A stretch of 64,000 bases of DNA from JADZAI01 sp046348585. GTDB taxonomy: Bacteria > Pseudomonadota > Alphaproteobacteria > Micropepsales > Micropepsaceae. The position numbers and the translations under genes are program-made. Location: contig JAXMDZ010000001.1 of the NCBI GenBank assembly GCA_046348585.1, positions 434,001-498,000 on the forward strand, in the 5' to 3' direction. Of the stretch, positions 16,187-24,698 are shown one piece after another (the first letter of the stretch is position 1; the number at the start of each line of letters is the position of its first letter). The notes under the pieces were generated by a model. The model had not been told where the DNA came from and did not search any database. It worked only from the letters and a program-made list of their open reading frames with translations.

Positions 16187-16984
16187 CTAGACGCCTTTGA
16201 ACTGGGGCTTGCGCTTGTCGAGGAAGGCGGCGACCGCCTCGCGGTGATCGGCGGTCGCGAAGGTCGTCATCTCGTAGGCGATGGAGGCGTCGAGGATGGC
16301 GGTCGCCAGCTGCTTGAGGCCGAGATTGACCGAGACCTTGGTGTAGCGGATCGCCAGCGTCGCCCCTGCCGCGAGTTTCCGTGCGAAGGCCTCGACCCGC
16401 GAATCGAGATCGCCGTCCGGCACGACATGATTGACGAGGCCCATGCGCCAGGCCTCGGCCGCCGGCACCGGGTCGCCGGTCATCAGAAATTCCTTCGCCC
16501 GCGCATGGCCGGCGAGATGGGGCCAGATGACCGCGCCGCCGTCGCCCGCGACGATTCCGACCTTCACATGCGGGTCGATGAAGACCGCGCTGTCGGCGGC
16601 GAAGATCGTGTCGCAGAAGAGCGCGATGGTGCAGCCGAGGCCGACGGCGGGGCCGCGCACCTTGGCGATGATCGGCTTTTCGAGATCGAGGAGGCCGAAG
16701 ACGATCTTCTTCGCCTCCATCACGCCGGGCACGCGGTCCTCGCCGTCGATGGCGCGGCGGAACCAGTTGATGTCGCCGCCGGCCGAGAAGGCGTCGCCCT
16801 CGCCGGTGAGGATCACGACGTCGCTGTCGCGGTCGTCGTTGGCGGCATAGAAGATCTCCGACAATTCCTCGTGCAGGCGCGGATCGACGGCGTTGCGCAG
16901 GCCGGGATTGGAGAGCGCGAGGGTGAGGATGCGCCCGGCGCGCGTCACCTTGATCCTCTGCCAGCCGCGATCCTCGATGCGCAT
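16187..16984 (-). CDS. enoyl-CoA hydratase/isomerase (crotonase) family protein
   Basis: 265 residues from ATG 16984, preceded by AAGGGGAG. Crotonase features: SAGGDINWF, VRGPAVGLGCTIALFCD and VGIVAGDGGAVIWPHLAG. Neither catalytic Glu of the classical hydratase is at its usual place (Thr in GLGCTIA, His in DPHVKVG), so it may be an isomerase, hydrolase or other crotonase. First gene of the crotonase-alkB-dehydrogenase-monooxygenase operon. It is a distant paralog of the crotonase at 11660-12460. Confidence 0.85.
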   Translation of the reverse strand: MRIEDRGWQRIKVTRAGRILTLALSNPGLRNAVDPRLHEELSEIFYAANDDRDSDVVILTGEGDAFSAGGDINWFRRAIDGEDRVPGVMEAKKIVFGLLDLEKPIIAKVRGPAVGLGCTIALFCDTIFAADSAVFIDPHVKVGIVAGDGGAVIWPHLAGHARAKEFLMTGDPVPAAEAWRMGLVNHVVPDGDLDSRVEAFARKLAAGATLAIRYTKVSVNLGLKQLATAILDASIAYEMTTFATADHREAVAAFLDKRKPQFKGV

Positions 16985-17106
16985 GGCGCTCCCCTTGTGT
17001 TCTGTCTTTGGGGCGAGTGTGCGGGCCTGGCGGGCGGGCGTCCAGAGGCCGGAAACGGCGACGGCCGGGGCGTCGCCGCCCCGGTCGTTGTCATCCGTGC
17101 GCCTGC

Positions 17107-18219
17107 CTATTCGGCGGCGAGCAGCGAGGCCCCGAAGCCGCCCGCGCCGTTGATCTTCTGAAGATACTCGATGCCCTTTTCGGCGATGTCGTCGCCGATC
17201 ATCCGGTCGCTTTCGGTGTGCAGCTCGGCCATGTCGACGAAGGCCGCATACACATGGCGGGTGCGGTCGGTGATGATCCCGGCCTTCAGCAGCGTCTTGA
17301 TGAGGACGCGGAAGATCGAGGTCGAATCCTTCAGCCGCTCGCGGATGCGCGGCGTCGTGAAGGCTTCGGCGACCGCGCCCTGCACCCACTGCCAGTCGAT
17401 GCCGAACTCGGCATAGATCGGCTTCTTCTGTTCCGGGCTGCCGAGATTGAAGAGCAGGCCCTGGAAGACCTGCGCCGCCCAGTCCTCGATCAGGTTGCGC
17501 TCGGCTTCCGACAGATGGGGAATGGTGCGGTCGGCCCAGATCTTGCCGAACTTATGGTGGAACGCCTCGTCGGTCATGGTGAGCTGCATCAGCTTCACCA
17601 GCAGCGGGTCGCGGCCATAGGTGTAGAAGGTGGCGAAAGCCCCCATGGCGAGGCCTTCGACCAGCATCTGCATGCCGACCAGCTTCTTCCAGACGAAGGG
17701 CGAGGAGACCATCTCGGTGAGGAGATTGCCGAGCGCCGGGCCGACCGGCAGCGGCTTGCCCCAGCGCGCCTGGACGTATTTCGTGAAGCCGGTGACGTGG
17801 CGGGCTTCCTCGCGCGCCTGGTTGGCGGCGTATTCCTGCGCCCCCGGATCGCGCAGCACATGGCAGAGCGAGGCCGAAAGCGAGAGCGCGCCCTGTTCGC
17901 CGTGCAGGATCGAGGAGAGCGACCAGCGCACCGACTCGTTGACGAGGCGGACCTTCTGCTTCTCGGTCAGCCGGTCGGCGATCGCGGTCTGCAGGTCCAT
18001 GTTCATGTTCGGCGGCATCAGATACTCGTTCTCGAGATCGAACGGCGTCGAGAAGTCGATATATCTGGGGTCCAGCGGGTCCCAGAAATGATCATGGGTC
18101 GCCGAGATGATCTTGTCGAACGCCGCAGACCGCCGGTTGTAGCGATCGACCTCCATCATCGAGGGGAAGTCGTCGGGATCGGCGGCGTCGTAGGCCGGGT
18201 CCTTGGTGATGTTCGACAT
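17107..18219 (-). CDS. R2-like ferritin-fold diiron protein (paralog 1)
   Basis: 370 residues from ATG 18219, preceded by GGGAGGAC. The four-helix diiron pattern is complete: E108 (LHGEQGAL), E138 and H141 (EEARH), E188 (LVEGL), E218 and H221 (DEAFH). Spacing of about 30, 50 and 30 residues is that of ribonucleotide-reductase R2-like and related diiron oxygenases; no radical Tyr context is obvious and no R1 gene is near. A close paralog with identical ligand spacing is at 45912-47027. It follows the YCF48 gene on the same strand but behind a terminator. Substrate unknown. Confidence 0.8.
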   Translation of the reverse strand: MSNITKDPAYDAADPDDFPSMMEVDRYNRRSAAFDKIISATHDHFWDPLDPRYIDFSTPFDLENEYLMPPNMNMDLQTAIADRLTEKQKVRLVNESVRWSLSSILHGEQGALSLSASLCHVLRDPGAQEYAANQAREEARHVTGFTKYVQARWGKPLPVGPALGNLLTEMVSSPFVWKKLVGMQMLVEGLAMGAFATFYTYGRDPLLVKLMQLTMTDEAFHHKFGKIWADRTIPHLSEAERNLIEDWAAQVFQGLLFNLGSPEQKKPIYAEFGIDWQWVQGAVAEAFTTPRIRERLKDSTSIFRVLIKTLLKAGIITDRTRHVYAAFVDMAELHTESDRMIGDDIAEKGIEYLQKINGAGGFGASLLAAE

Positions 18220-18356
18220 GGGTGTCCTCCCGTTTTTCCCGCGCGGCGAGGCGCGGCCCTGGCTGGCGCTACGGCAGGCATAGAATGAGGGCATCCGCCG
18301 CGTCCGACAAGCCGCAATGACGCCCTCGTCACCTTGGCGGCGGCCGGGCAAAGCAA

Positions 18357-18380
18357 AAGGCCCGCCGGACGGCGGGCCTT
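18357..18380 (-). terminator. rho-independent terminator of the YCF48-type gene
   Basis: On the minus strand a perfect 10-bp stem (AAGGCCCGCC and its complement, 4-base loop) is followed by TTTTGCTTTG, starting 23 bases after the stop at 18404. It separates the envelope cluster from the diiron gene. Confidence 0.85.
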
Positions 18381-18403
18381 GAGCGAGACTCTGGCGAAGA
18401 AGA

Positions 18404-19618
18404 TCAGCCCTGCGGGGCGGCCATGGCCTTCTCGCGGAAACCGGATTCGCCGAACAGCAGCAGCGTGCCGTCATGGCCCGGCAGCACCGAGGCGATGCCC
18501 TTGCGATCGGTCTGGCTGAGGCCCGTGTCCCAGGTCGCGCCGTTGTCCTTGGAGGTCATGACGAGGCCGCCGATGCCGACCAGAACGATGGTGCCGTCCG
18601 CGAGCTGGGCGCCGCCGGCGATCGATTCCGGGGTGACGTCGGCGGCGAGCTGGGTCCAGGTCGCGCCGGCATCGGCGCTGCGCCAGGCATTGCCGCGCAT
18701 GCCGACGATCAGCACCGAGCCGTCGGCGAGGGTCAGGCCGTTCCAGAACGAGCCTTCATAGTCGGTCTGGACGATGTCCCAGGTCGCGCCGTTGTCGAGC
18801 GAGCGATAGATCTGGCCCTGCTCGCTCGGCACGTAGAGCGAGCCGTTCGGGCCGTTGAAGGCGGCGTTCAGGTGGAAATCGTCCGAGGCCGTCTTGACCA
18901 GGCGGCGCGGCGCCCAGGTCTTGCCGCCGTCATTGGTTTCGACGGCGTAGTTGAAGCCGCCGACCGCGATGCCGTGGGTCGGCGAGGTGAAGACGAGGCC
19001 GAGGAACGGGATATCCGGCTCCACATCGCTGCCCGTCACGTCGCCTTCGACGAAATCGCCCTCGTCGGTCGAGATACCGTCATTGGCCGCGACATCGTCC
19101 GCCGGCGGCGCGGCGCCGTCGACCGGAGGCGTGCCCTCGGCCGGCAGCGCGCCATCGACGGGGGCGGCCGGAACCTCCGCCTCCGCGCGGCCGCGCGGTT
19201 CCAGCTTGAGGCCCGAGGCCGCCGAGATGTCGCGCGAATATTGCAGCGTCCAGGTCTCGCCGCCGTCGGTGGTGGCGATGATCGTCTTGTCGTGACCGGC
19301 CGCCCAGCCGCTCTTGGCGTCGACGAAGGTGACCGAGGTGAGGGTCGCCTGGGTCGGCACCTTGGCGGCCTGACGCCAGGTCTTGCCCTGGTCGTCGGAC
19401 AGCGCGACGTGGCCGTATTCGCCGACCGCGACGATGCGCTCGCCGGCGTGCGTCGAACCGAGGAGGAGGCCGCTCATCAGCAGGTCGGTCGGCTCCGCAT
19501 CGCCGGCCGCGAAGGCCGGGGCGGCCGCGGGGGCCGCGTCGTCGGCGAAGGCGGCGGGAAGCGCGGCGCCGGCCAGAAGAAGGGTCAGAAGCGAAACGCG
19601 GGCGCGCTGGAAAATCAT
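18404..19618 (-). CDS. YCF48/BNR-repeat exported protein of the DUF1329/DUF1302 cluster
   Basis: 404 residues with a signal peptide (about 1-25). The body is a beta-propeller of Asp-box/BNR repeats: SDDQGKTWRQ, TTDGGETWTL, TNDGGKTWAP, SLDNGATWDI, SADAGATWTQ, SKDNGATWDT, the YCF48/HCF136-like type. An acidic Ala/Pro-rich insert (about residues 145-200) interrupts the propeller. Genes of this type commonly accompany DUF1329, DUF1302 and an MMPL exporter; here the first two precede it but no MMPL gene follows. Probably periplasmic; function unknown. Confidence 0.85.
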   Translation of the reverse strand: MIFQRARVSLLTLLLAGAALPAAFADDAAPAAAPAFAAGDAEPTDLLMSGLLLGSTHAGERIVAVGEYGHVALSDDQGKTWRQAAKVPTQATLTSVTFVDAKSGWAAGHDKTIIATTDGGETWTLQYSRDISAASGLKLEPRGRAEAEVPAAPVDGALPAEGTPPVDGAAPPADDVAANDGISTDEGDFVEGDVTGSDVEPDIPFLGLVFTSPTHGIAVGGFNYAVETNDGGKTWAPRRLVKTASDDFHLNAAFNGPNGSLYVPSEQGQIYRSLDNGATWDIVQTDYEGSFWNGLTLADGSVLIVGMRGNAWRSADAGATWTQLAADVTPESIAGGAQLADGTIVLVGIGGLVMTSKDNGATWDTGLSQTDRKGIASVLPGHDGTLLLFGESGFREKAMAAPQG

Positions 19619-19690
19619 GGCAAGCCTACCGGTCGGAAAAATCAGTGTGGTCCAGACGGCCTAGTCCACCGGCCCAGTCTAGACGCGAGA

Positions 19691-19717
19691 CGGCCCGGCC
19701 CCAAGGGGGCCGGGCCG
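19691..19717 (-). terminator. strong hairpin after the DUF1329 gene
   Basis: Twelve-bp perfect arms CGGCCCGGCCCC and complement, 3-base loop, 18 bases beyond the DUF1329 stop. There is no U-tract on the minus strand, so it may attenuate rather than end transcription into the YCF48 gene. Confidence 0.5.
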
Positions 19718-19734
19718 CAACATTTGGCCCGCGA

Positions 19735-21123
19735 TCAGCGCACGCCGAGGCGGCGGATCGCGTCCGGCGTATAGCGCGCTTCGTTGAGCTCGGTGGCGTT
19801 GTAGTTCACCGGCGGCTCTTCGTTGCGCAGCGAGCCGGCGAGGTAGCGGCCGTCCTGCAGGTCGTACACCATCTCGCCCGCCAGGCCGCAGGCCGGGACG
19901 TGGTAGTAGGCGATCTGGGGTTCTTCCTGCACGCGCCACAGCTCGCCGCGGCCGTCATACAGCTCGGTCGAGAGGATGGCGTAGCTGTCCTCGTCGAAGT
20001 GGTTCACGCGCCGCGAATAGATGTGGCGGGTGCCGGGGCGCAGCTTGGCCTCGACCGTCCACACGCGGTGGAGCTCATAGCGCATCAGATCCTGGTTCAG
20101 CGTGCTGTTCAGGACGAGATCCGCGTAGGGCGCGTTCGTCATCTTGTAGTTGTTGTAGGCGACGTACTTCTCGGACTTGCCGACCATCATCCAGTCGTAG
20201 CGGTCGGGGGCGCCGTTATAGCCGTCGAACGCGTCCGAGGTGGACAGGCCGTCGGTGTTGGTGCCGGGGTTGTCGTACGAGATGTCCGGCGCGCGGCGCA
20301 CGCGGCGGGTGCCGGGATTGTACTGCCACGCCTTGCGGGGCTCGACCGCGGCGTTCAGCGACTCGTGCACCAGAACCACGTTGCCGGCCAGACGGGCGGG
20401 CGCGATGGTGTTGGCGATGTAGAGCAGCGAGATGTTGTTCAGGTCCTCGGCGCGGGCCTTCGACGGATCCGACCAGCGCAGGATCGCCTCGTCCTGGAAG
20501 GTGATCTTGCCCGAGATCGGGTCGCCCGAGGTCTGCACCGGGAAGGCCGCGAACTGGCGGGTGATCTTGAAGCTGCGATAGCGCAGCGTGTGGTTCCAGA
20601 CGACTTCCAGACCGTTCGACGGGATCGGGAACGGCGCGCCCATGATGGCCCCGGCGACGCCGTTGCCGTCGAGCTGGCCATCGGCCGTCTTCAGCAACTC
20701 GCCGACGGTCGCGTTCTTCTTGTTCGCGTCGTAGACGAAGCTGGGATAGGCGCAGGACCGGCGGGTCGGATAGACCGGCATCTTGTAGTTGGCGCGCTTG
20801 GCGAGGAGCGCCTTGTAGCCGTCGGTCAGCTTGTCGGCATACTGCCCGGCATTGCCGGACGTGATCGTGAACAGCGGCGCATCGCCGGCGAACGGATCGG
20901 GATAGCCCTTGGCGTTCGGATCGAAAGCGACGCCGGCGGGCGGCGCGCTGAGGCCGCCGTCCCACGCGGGGATCGAGCCGTCCTTGTTCCCGGCAAGCTC
21001 GGCGCCATAGGGCGTCAGATCATTGCCGAGGCGCGCCGCGACATCCGCCGGCACCTTGGCCAGGGCGGTGCCGGCCAGCGCCAAAGCGCAGGCCGACGCC
21101 AGCAGTGCGGTCATTTTACCCAT
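19735..21123 (-). CDS. DUF1329-family exported protein
   Basis: 462 residues, signal peptide ending at TALA. The conserved beginning LGNDLTPYGAELAGNKDGSIPAWDGGL and later SRRVNHFDEDSYAIL and YDGRGELWRVQEE are characteristic of DUF1329, a family with a LolA/LolB-like fold thought to act in the periplasm on lipids or hydrophobic cargo. AGGAGGAAAT precedes the ATG. It follows the DUF1302 gene by 55 bases and belongs to the same operon. The pairing with DUF1302 is widely conserved; the cargo is unknown. Confidence 0.93.
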   Translation of the reverse strand: MGKMTALLASACALALAGTALAKVPADVAARLGNDLTPYGAELAGNKDGSIPAWDGGLSAPPAGVAFDPNAKGYPDPFAGDAPLFTITSGNAGQYADKLTDGYKALLAKRANYKMPVYPTRRSCAYPSFVYDANKKNATVGELLKTADGQLDGNGVAGAIMGAPFPIPSNGLEVVWNHTLRYRSFKITRQFAAFPVQTSGDPISGKITFQDEAILRWSDPSKARAEDLNNISLLYIANTIAPARLAGNVVLVHESLNAAVEPRKAWQYNPGTRRVRRAPDISYDNPGTNTDGLSTSDAFDGYNGAPDRYDWMMVGKSEKYVAYNNYKMTNAPYADLVLNSTLNQDLMRYELHRVWTVEAKLRPGTRHIYSRRVNHFDEDSYAILSTELYDGRGELWRVQEEPQIAYYHVPACGLAGEMVYDLQDGRYLAGSLRNEEPPVNYNATELNEARYTPDAIRRLGVR

Positions 21124-21178
21124 ACGATTTCCTCCTGAGAGACGTGCAACGCGAGTGCGGATGTTGTCCCCCGCTTGC

Positions 21179-23857
21179 TTAGAACGAATACGAGAACGTG
21201 ACCGACGCGAAATCCTGGTCCGTGGACTTGTTCAGGATGCCGCCGCCGAAGAAGTTAGTATAGCTCGCGCCCAGACGCCACTTGTTGTCCAGCGTGGCGT
21301 TGACCGAGAGGTTCAGCGACATGCGGTCCTCGATGTAGTTGCCGTACGGCGCGGGCGTCGCGCCCATCACGTCGTGGCTGAACGCGAGCTGCGGGCTGAC
21401 CAGCCAGCCGGAGCCGAACGCGTTGTTGTAGTCGACCCGGAACAGCAGCACGTAACCGAACGAGAAGTCGGTCGGGCGGCACTGGTAGGACGGCTTGAAG
21501 TCGAGGCCGAGCAGGCCGCCCAGCGGCAGGTCCGAACCCTGGCAGCCGAGGTTCTGGTACTGCACGTAACCGCGCGGCAGCGTCGTCGCCGTGCCGTCGT
21601 CGTTGGTGAGGTAGGTGTTCTCGACGCCCGGCACGTAGACCGCGCCGATTTCGGTCACCAGGATGCCGAGGTCGGCGCCCAGGAACTCGACGATCGGGTC
21701 GGACGTGGTGAACGTCGCCGTCGTGCCGAGCTGGAACGTGTACATCTCGTTCTCGATGACGCCCTGCGTGCGGTAGCGGCCGACGCCGTCGAGGTGGTTG
21801 ACCGCCGCCGGGTTGCAGTTGGCGATGCCGTTGACGTTCTGGCCTTCGAAGGCCGCGAAGCCGAGGTCGCCGACCGCCACCGGGAACGAGCAGGACGCCG
21901 CGGCGGCCTCGATCGTCTGGGCGTCGTTGTCAGTCTGGAACGGCGCTTCGGGACGGTAGGCGATTTCGCCCTGGACGCCCCAGCCGCCGATCGTCGTGTT
22001 GAACGAGAAACCGAACAGTTCGATGTCTTCCGGATAGATGACGTCGAACTGGCTGTCGTACTGCACGTTCAGCGTCTCGGCGCCGTTGACCAGCATCGGC
22101 AGGTCGCCGGCGGTGCCGAGCGTGCCGGTGCCGTCCGAATCGACCAGCTTCGACTGGGCCAGCGCCAGGGCGCAGTTGATGCCCATCGCCGCGCCGAAGG
22201 TCTTGGGCGGGTTGAGCATGTCGGCGGCGCTGAAATAGGGCTGGACGCCGGCCGTGATCGGATCGGAATCGCCGAGGAAGGCGTTGGCGACCGTCATCGA
22301 CGTGGCGTTGATCAGGTTGTTCGGGTCGGCGATCGTCTGCGACCGCAGCGCCGCGAAGCGCGGATCAATGAAGACGCCCGGCGCCGCGCCCGGACCGAAG
22401 GCCGGGTTGATGCAGCCGATCGACGGCGCGAAGCGCGCCGCCAGCGCACCCTGGATGGCGGCCGAACCGGAAGCGAACTGTTCCGGCGTAATGTTGACGT
22501 TGACGCCGGTCGTCGAGATGCCGAGCGTCGGCGCGCCGGCCGTGATCTGCAGGAACGGCAGGCGGCTGTGGTAGTTCATATAGTAGAGCGAGAACTCGGT
22601 CGCGCCCAGCTCTTCGGAGTACCAGCGCAGCGCGAGACCGAACTGGCCCGAATTGTCGGGGTTGACGTCCTGGCCGCGGAAGACGACGTCCAGATCGCCG
22701 CGCAGGTTGCGGTCGCGCTCGGCGAGGCCGAGCGTGTTGGGCGTCAGGAAGTCGACGAGCGCGCCGGCCACGCAGCCCGGCGCCGGCAGCAGGCCGAGAT
22801 TGACGCCGCCCGAAAGGCCGTTGTTGTTGAGCGTGCCGGCCCCCGAGGTGTCGCCCGAGCCGTCGGTGATCGAACCGCCCGCCGGGTCGCTGTCGCCCGC
22901 GCAGTTGCGGCGCGTGCCGGCGAGCAGGCTGCCCGAGGTGTAGGAGCGGCCGCCGAGATTGCCGAGGCCGTTTTCATTGAAGCGCGAGACGATGTCGGCG
23001 CCCGAGAACGGCGAGCCCGCGGGGTCGATCGAATAGGGCTCGAACTTGAACTGGTAGAAGGCTTCCAGCGACAGGTTGGCGGGCAGGCCGAGCGACATAT
23101 AGGCCAGCGGGACCGGCAGCAGGCCTTCCTTGATTTCGGCGCCCGGACGGCGGAACGCGCCGACGTCGATCGGGTTCACGACGTTGATGCCGTTGAGGAT
23201 GAAGGTGCCTTCGCCCCAGCTCACCACCTGCTTGCCGAGGCGGATGTTGAGCGGCAGCTCGCCGAGGTTGAAATTGCCCGAGACATAGAGGTCGAGCAGC
23301 TCGATCGAGCGGCCGATCGCGTCGCGGGCGCGGTCCGACAGGCCCGAGCGGCCGACCGAATCGTCGTCCAGCACCGCGTCGTAGAAATAGTAGAAGCGCG
23401 AGAAGACGGTGAAGTTGTCGTATTCGAGCAGGAAGTCGTGGTTGACCTTGGCGTTGCCGCCGATGAAGTCGCCGCTGTCGAAGTTCAGACGGCCGTCGTC
23501 GGTGTTGATCGAGCCGTCGAAATTGTTGAGGTTGTTGGTGACGGTGACGCGTGACGGCAGCACCTGGCCGGCGAGGTTGACCGGGGCCTGAAGACCGAAG
23601 CCGCCGGGCGCGGTGTTCGAGATGACGGTGCCGCCGGTGCCCGAGCGCGGGTCGCGGTTGCCGCCATTGGCTTCGGGCAGGAAGCCTTCGTTGCGGTCGG
23701 CGACGCGCATCGAGCCGCCCAGCGAGATCGTCGTGTCGAACGTGATCTTCACGCTGCCGACATTGTACTCGAGCGCCGCGGCGCTGCCCGCGAGAACGAG
23801 GCCGGCGCCGGCGGCAGTCGCCAAGAGGCCCGCGCGAAGGCGATTGGTCGTCGTCAT
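21179..23857 (-). CDS. DUF1302-family outer-membrane protein
   Basis: 892 residues from ATG 23857, which has AGGAGGAAGAACA upstream; a Met 12 residues earlier lacks this. Signal peptide ends near SAAA. The mature start LEYNVGSVKITFDTTISLGGSMRV is the DUF1302 hallmark, and the chain ends in Phe (FASVTFSYSF), the usual last residue of outer-membrane barrels. Cys-containing loops (GCINPAFG, AASCSF) may form disulfides. Family members are large barrels found with DUF1329 partners, often in hydrophobic-substrate users. First gene of the cluster. Confidence 0.92.
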   Translation of the reverse strand: MTTTNRLRAGLLATAAGAGLVLAGSAAALEYNVGSVKITFDTTISLGGSMRVADRNEGFLPEANGGNRDPRSGTGGTVISNTAPGGFGLQAPVNLAGQVLPSRVTVTNNLNNFDGSINTDDGRLNFDSGDFIGGNAKVNHDFLLEYDNFTVFSRFYYFYDAVLDDDSVGRSGLSDRARDAIGRSIELLDLYVSGNFNLGELPLNIRLGKQVVSWGEGTFILNGINVVNPIDVGAFRRPGAEIKEGLLPVPLAYMSLGLPANLSLEAFYQFKFEPYSIDPAGSPFSGADIVSRFNENGLGNLGGRSYTSGSLLAGTRRNCAGDSDPAGGSITDGSGDTSGAGTLNNNGLSGGVNLGLLPAPGCVAGALVDFLTPNTLGLAERDRNLRGDLDVVFRGQDVNPDNSGQFGLALRWYSEELGATEFSLYYMNYHSRLPFLQITAGAPTLGISTTGVNVNITPEQFASGSAAIQGALAARFAPSIGCINPAFGPGAAPGVFIDPRFAALRSQTIADPNNLINATSMTVANAFLGDSDPITAGVQPYFSAADMLNPPKTFGAAMGINCALALAQSKLVDSDGTGTLGTAGDLPMLVNGAETLNVQYDSQFDVIYPEDIELFGFSFNTTIGGWGVQGEIAYRPEAPFQTDNDAQTIEAAAASCSFPVAVGDLGFAAFEGQNVNGIANCNPAAVNHLDGVGRYRTQGVIENEMYTFQLGTTATFTTSDPIVEFLGADLGILVTEIGAVYVPGVENTYLTNDDGTATTLPRGYVQYQNLGCQGSDLPLGGLLGLDFKPSYQCRPTDFSFGYVLLFRVDYNNAFGSGWLVSPQLAFSHDVMGATPAPYGNYIEDRMSLNLSVNATLDNKWRLGASYTNFFGGGILNKSTDQDFASVTFSYSF

Positions 23858-24197
23858 TGTTCTTCCTCCTAAGCCCCCGAAAGAGGGTGTCATCTGGCGT
23901 TCTTCGTGACGCGCTCAGATCTTGAGGAGGCGGTTCTTCTTATTTTTGATTTTTTTCGCGCGCGCGCCCATGTTTGAGCTTGTCGCGTCGCGGACGCCCC
24001 CCCGGCGCCTGATTTGCAGTCCGGCCGTAGAGCACACATGAATGACTCGCCTGTCAAGCATCGCCTGCCCGGGGATCGCCGGTAAGTGATTCAGGTCAAA
24101 CGCTCTTTCGCCGCTATGGCATTTCGGCAACGCTTCCGGGGGCACGCGGACGGGGGCCGGCGCAACCGGAGTTTTTCATGACGCTAGGGAAGCTGCC
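23858..24197. other. 340-base intergenic region between DUF1302 and the Fur-family gene
   Basis: Contains the DUF1302 ribosome binding site, an AT-rich T-tract (23937-23957), an alternating CG tract, and a minus-strand -35-like TTGACA (complement of 24052-24057) with a poor -10 match (TGCTCT) 17 bases on. A partial FNR/FixK-like box (GTGAT-TCAG-GTCAA) is at 24086-24099. A 76-codon frame at 23915-24145 is basic, has no family features and is not called. No RNA gene seen. Confidence 0.5.
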
Positions 24198-24677
24198 ATG
24201 AGCGAAGTGAGGGGCCACGATCACGCCGCCTGCCGGGCGGCGGCGCTGGAGGCGGCGACCCGCCTGACCGAGAGCCGGGGGCTGAAGCTGACGCCGACCA
24301 GGGCGCGGGTGCTAGAGATCGTCGCCGAGAGCCACAAGCCGGTGGGGGCCTACGATATTCTGCAGCGTCTGGCCGGCGAGCGCGGCCGGGCCGCCCCGCC
24401 GACCGTCTATCGGGCGCTCGCCTTTCTGGTCGAGCAGGGCCTCGTCCACCGCATCGACAGCCTCAACGCCTTCATCGCCTGCTTCGACGCCGAGCACGCC
24501 CATGAGGCCGGGTTCCTGATCTGCGAGACCTGCCGCACGGTCGAGGAGATCGCCGACCCGGCCCTCTTCGAGCGCATCCGGGCGCTGGTCGCGGCCCACG
24601 ATTTCAAGGCCTCGCGCGCGACCGTCGAAATCGCCGGCGCCTGCGCCGCCTGCCGCGGCGCCCGCAAGGCGGCCTGA
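24198..24677 (+). CDS. Fur-family regulator, Zur-like
   Basis: 159 residues. N-terminal winged helix (LTPTRARVLEIVAESHKPVGAYDILQ; PPTVYRALAFLVEQGLVHRI) and a dimerisation domain with two CxxC pairs, C109/C112 (CETC) and C149/C152 (CAAC), the structural zinc site kept in Zur and many Fur proteins. The early metal ligands around HDHAAC and CFDAEHAHEAG fit Zur better than Fur. No zinc transporter gene is adjacent, so targets are elsewhere. Monocistronic, ending 22 bases before the tRNA-Thr on the other strand. Confidence 0.88.
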   Translation: MSEVRGHDHAACRAAALEAATRLTESRGLKLTPTRARVLEIVAESHKPVGAYDILQRLAGERGRAAPPTVYRALAFLVEQGLVHRIDSLNAFIACFDAEHAHEAGFLICETCRTVEEIADPALFERIRALVAAHDFKASRATVEIAGACAACRGARKAA

Positions 24678-24698
24678 AGATCCGGACGTTCGGGGAAA

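Noticed and set aside
21023..23554. Plus-strand open frame of 843 codons opposite DUF1302/DUF1329
   Set aside because: Low-complexity charged translation; antisense shadow of two well-supported exported proteins.
23915..24145. 76-codon minus-strand frame upstream of DUF1302
   Set aside because: Crosses the presumed promoter, ends in a poly-Lys stretch from the T-tract, no ribosome site or family features.
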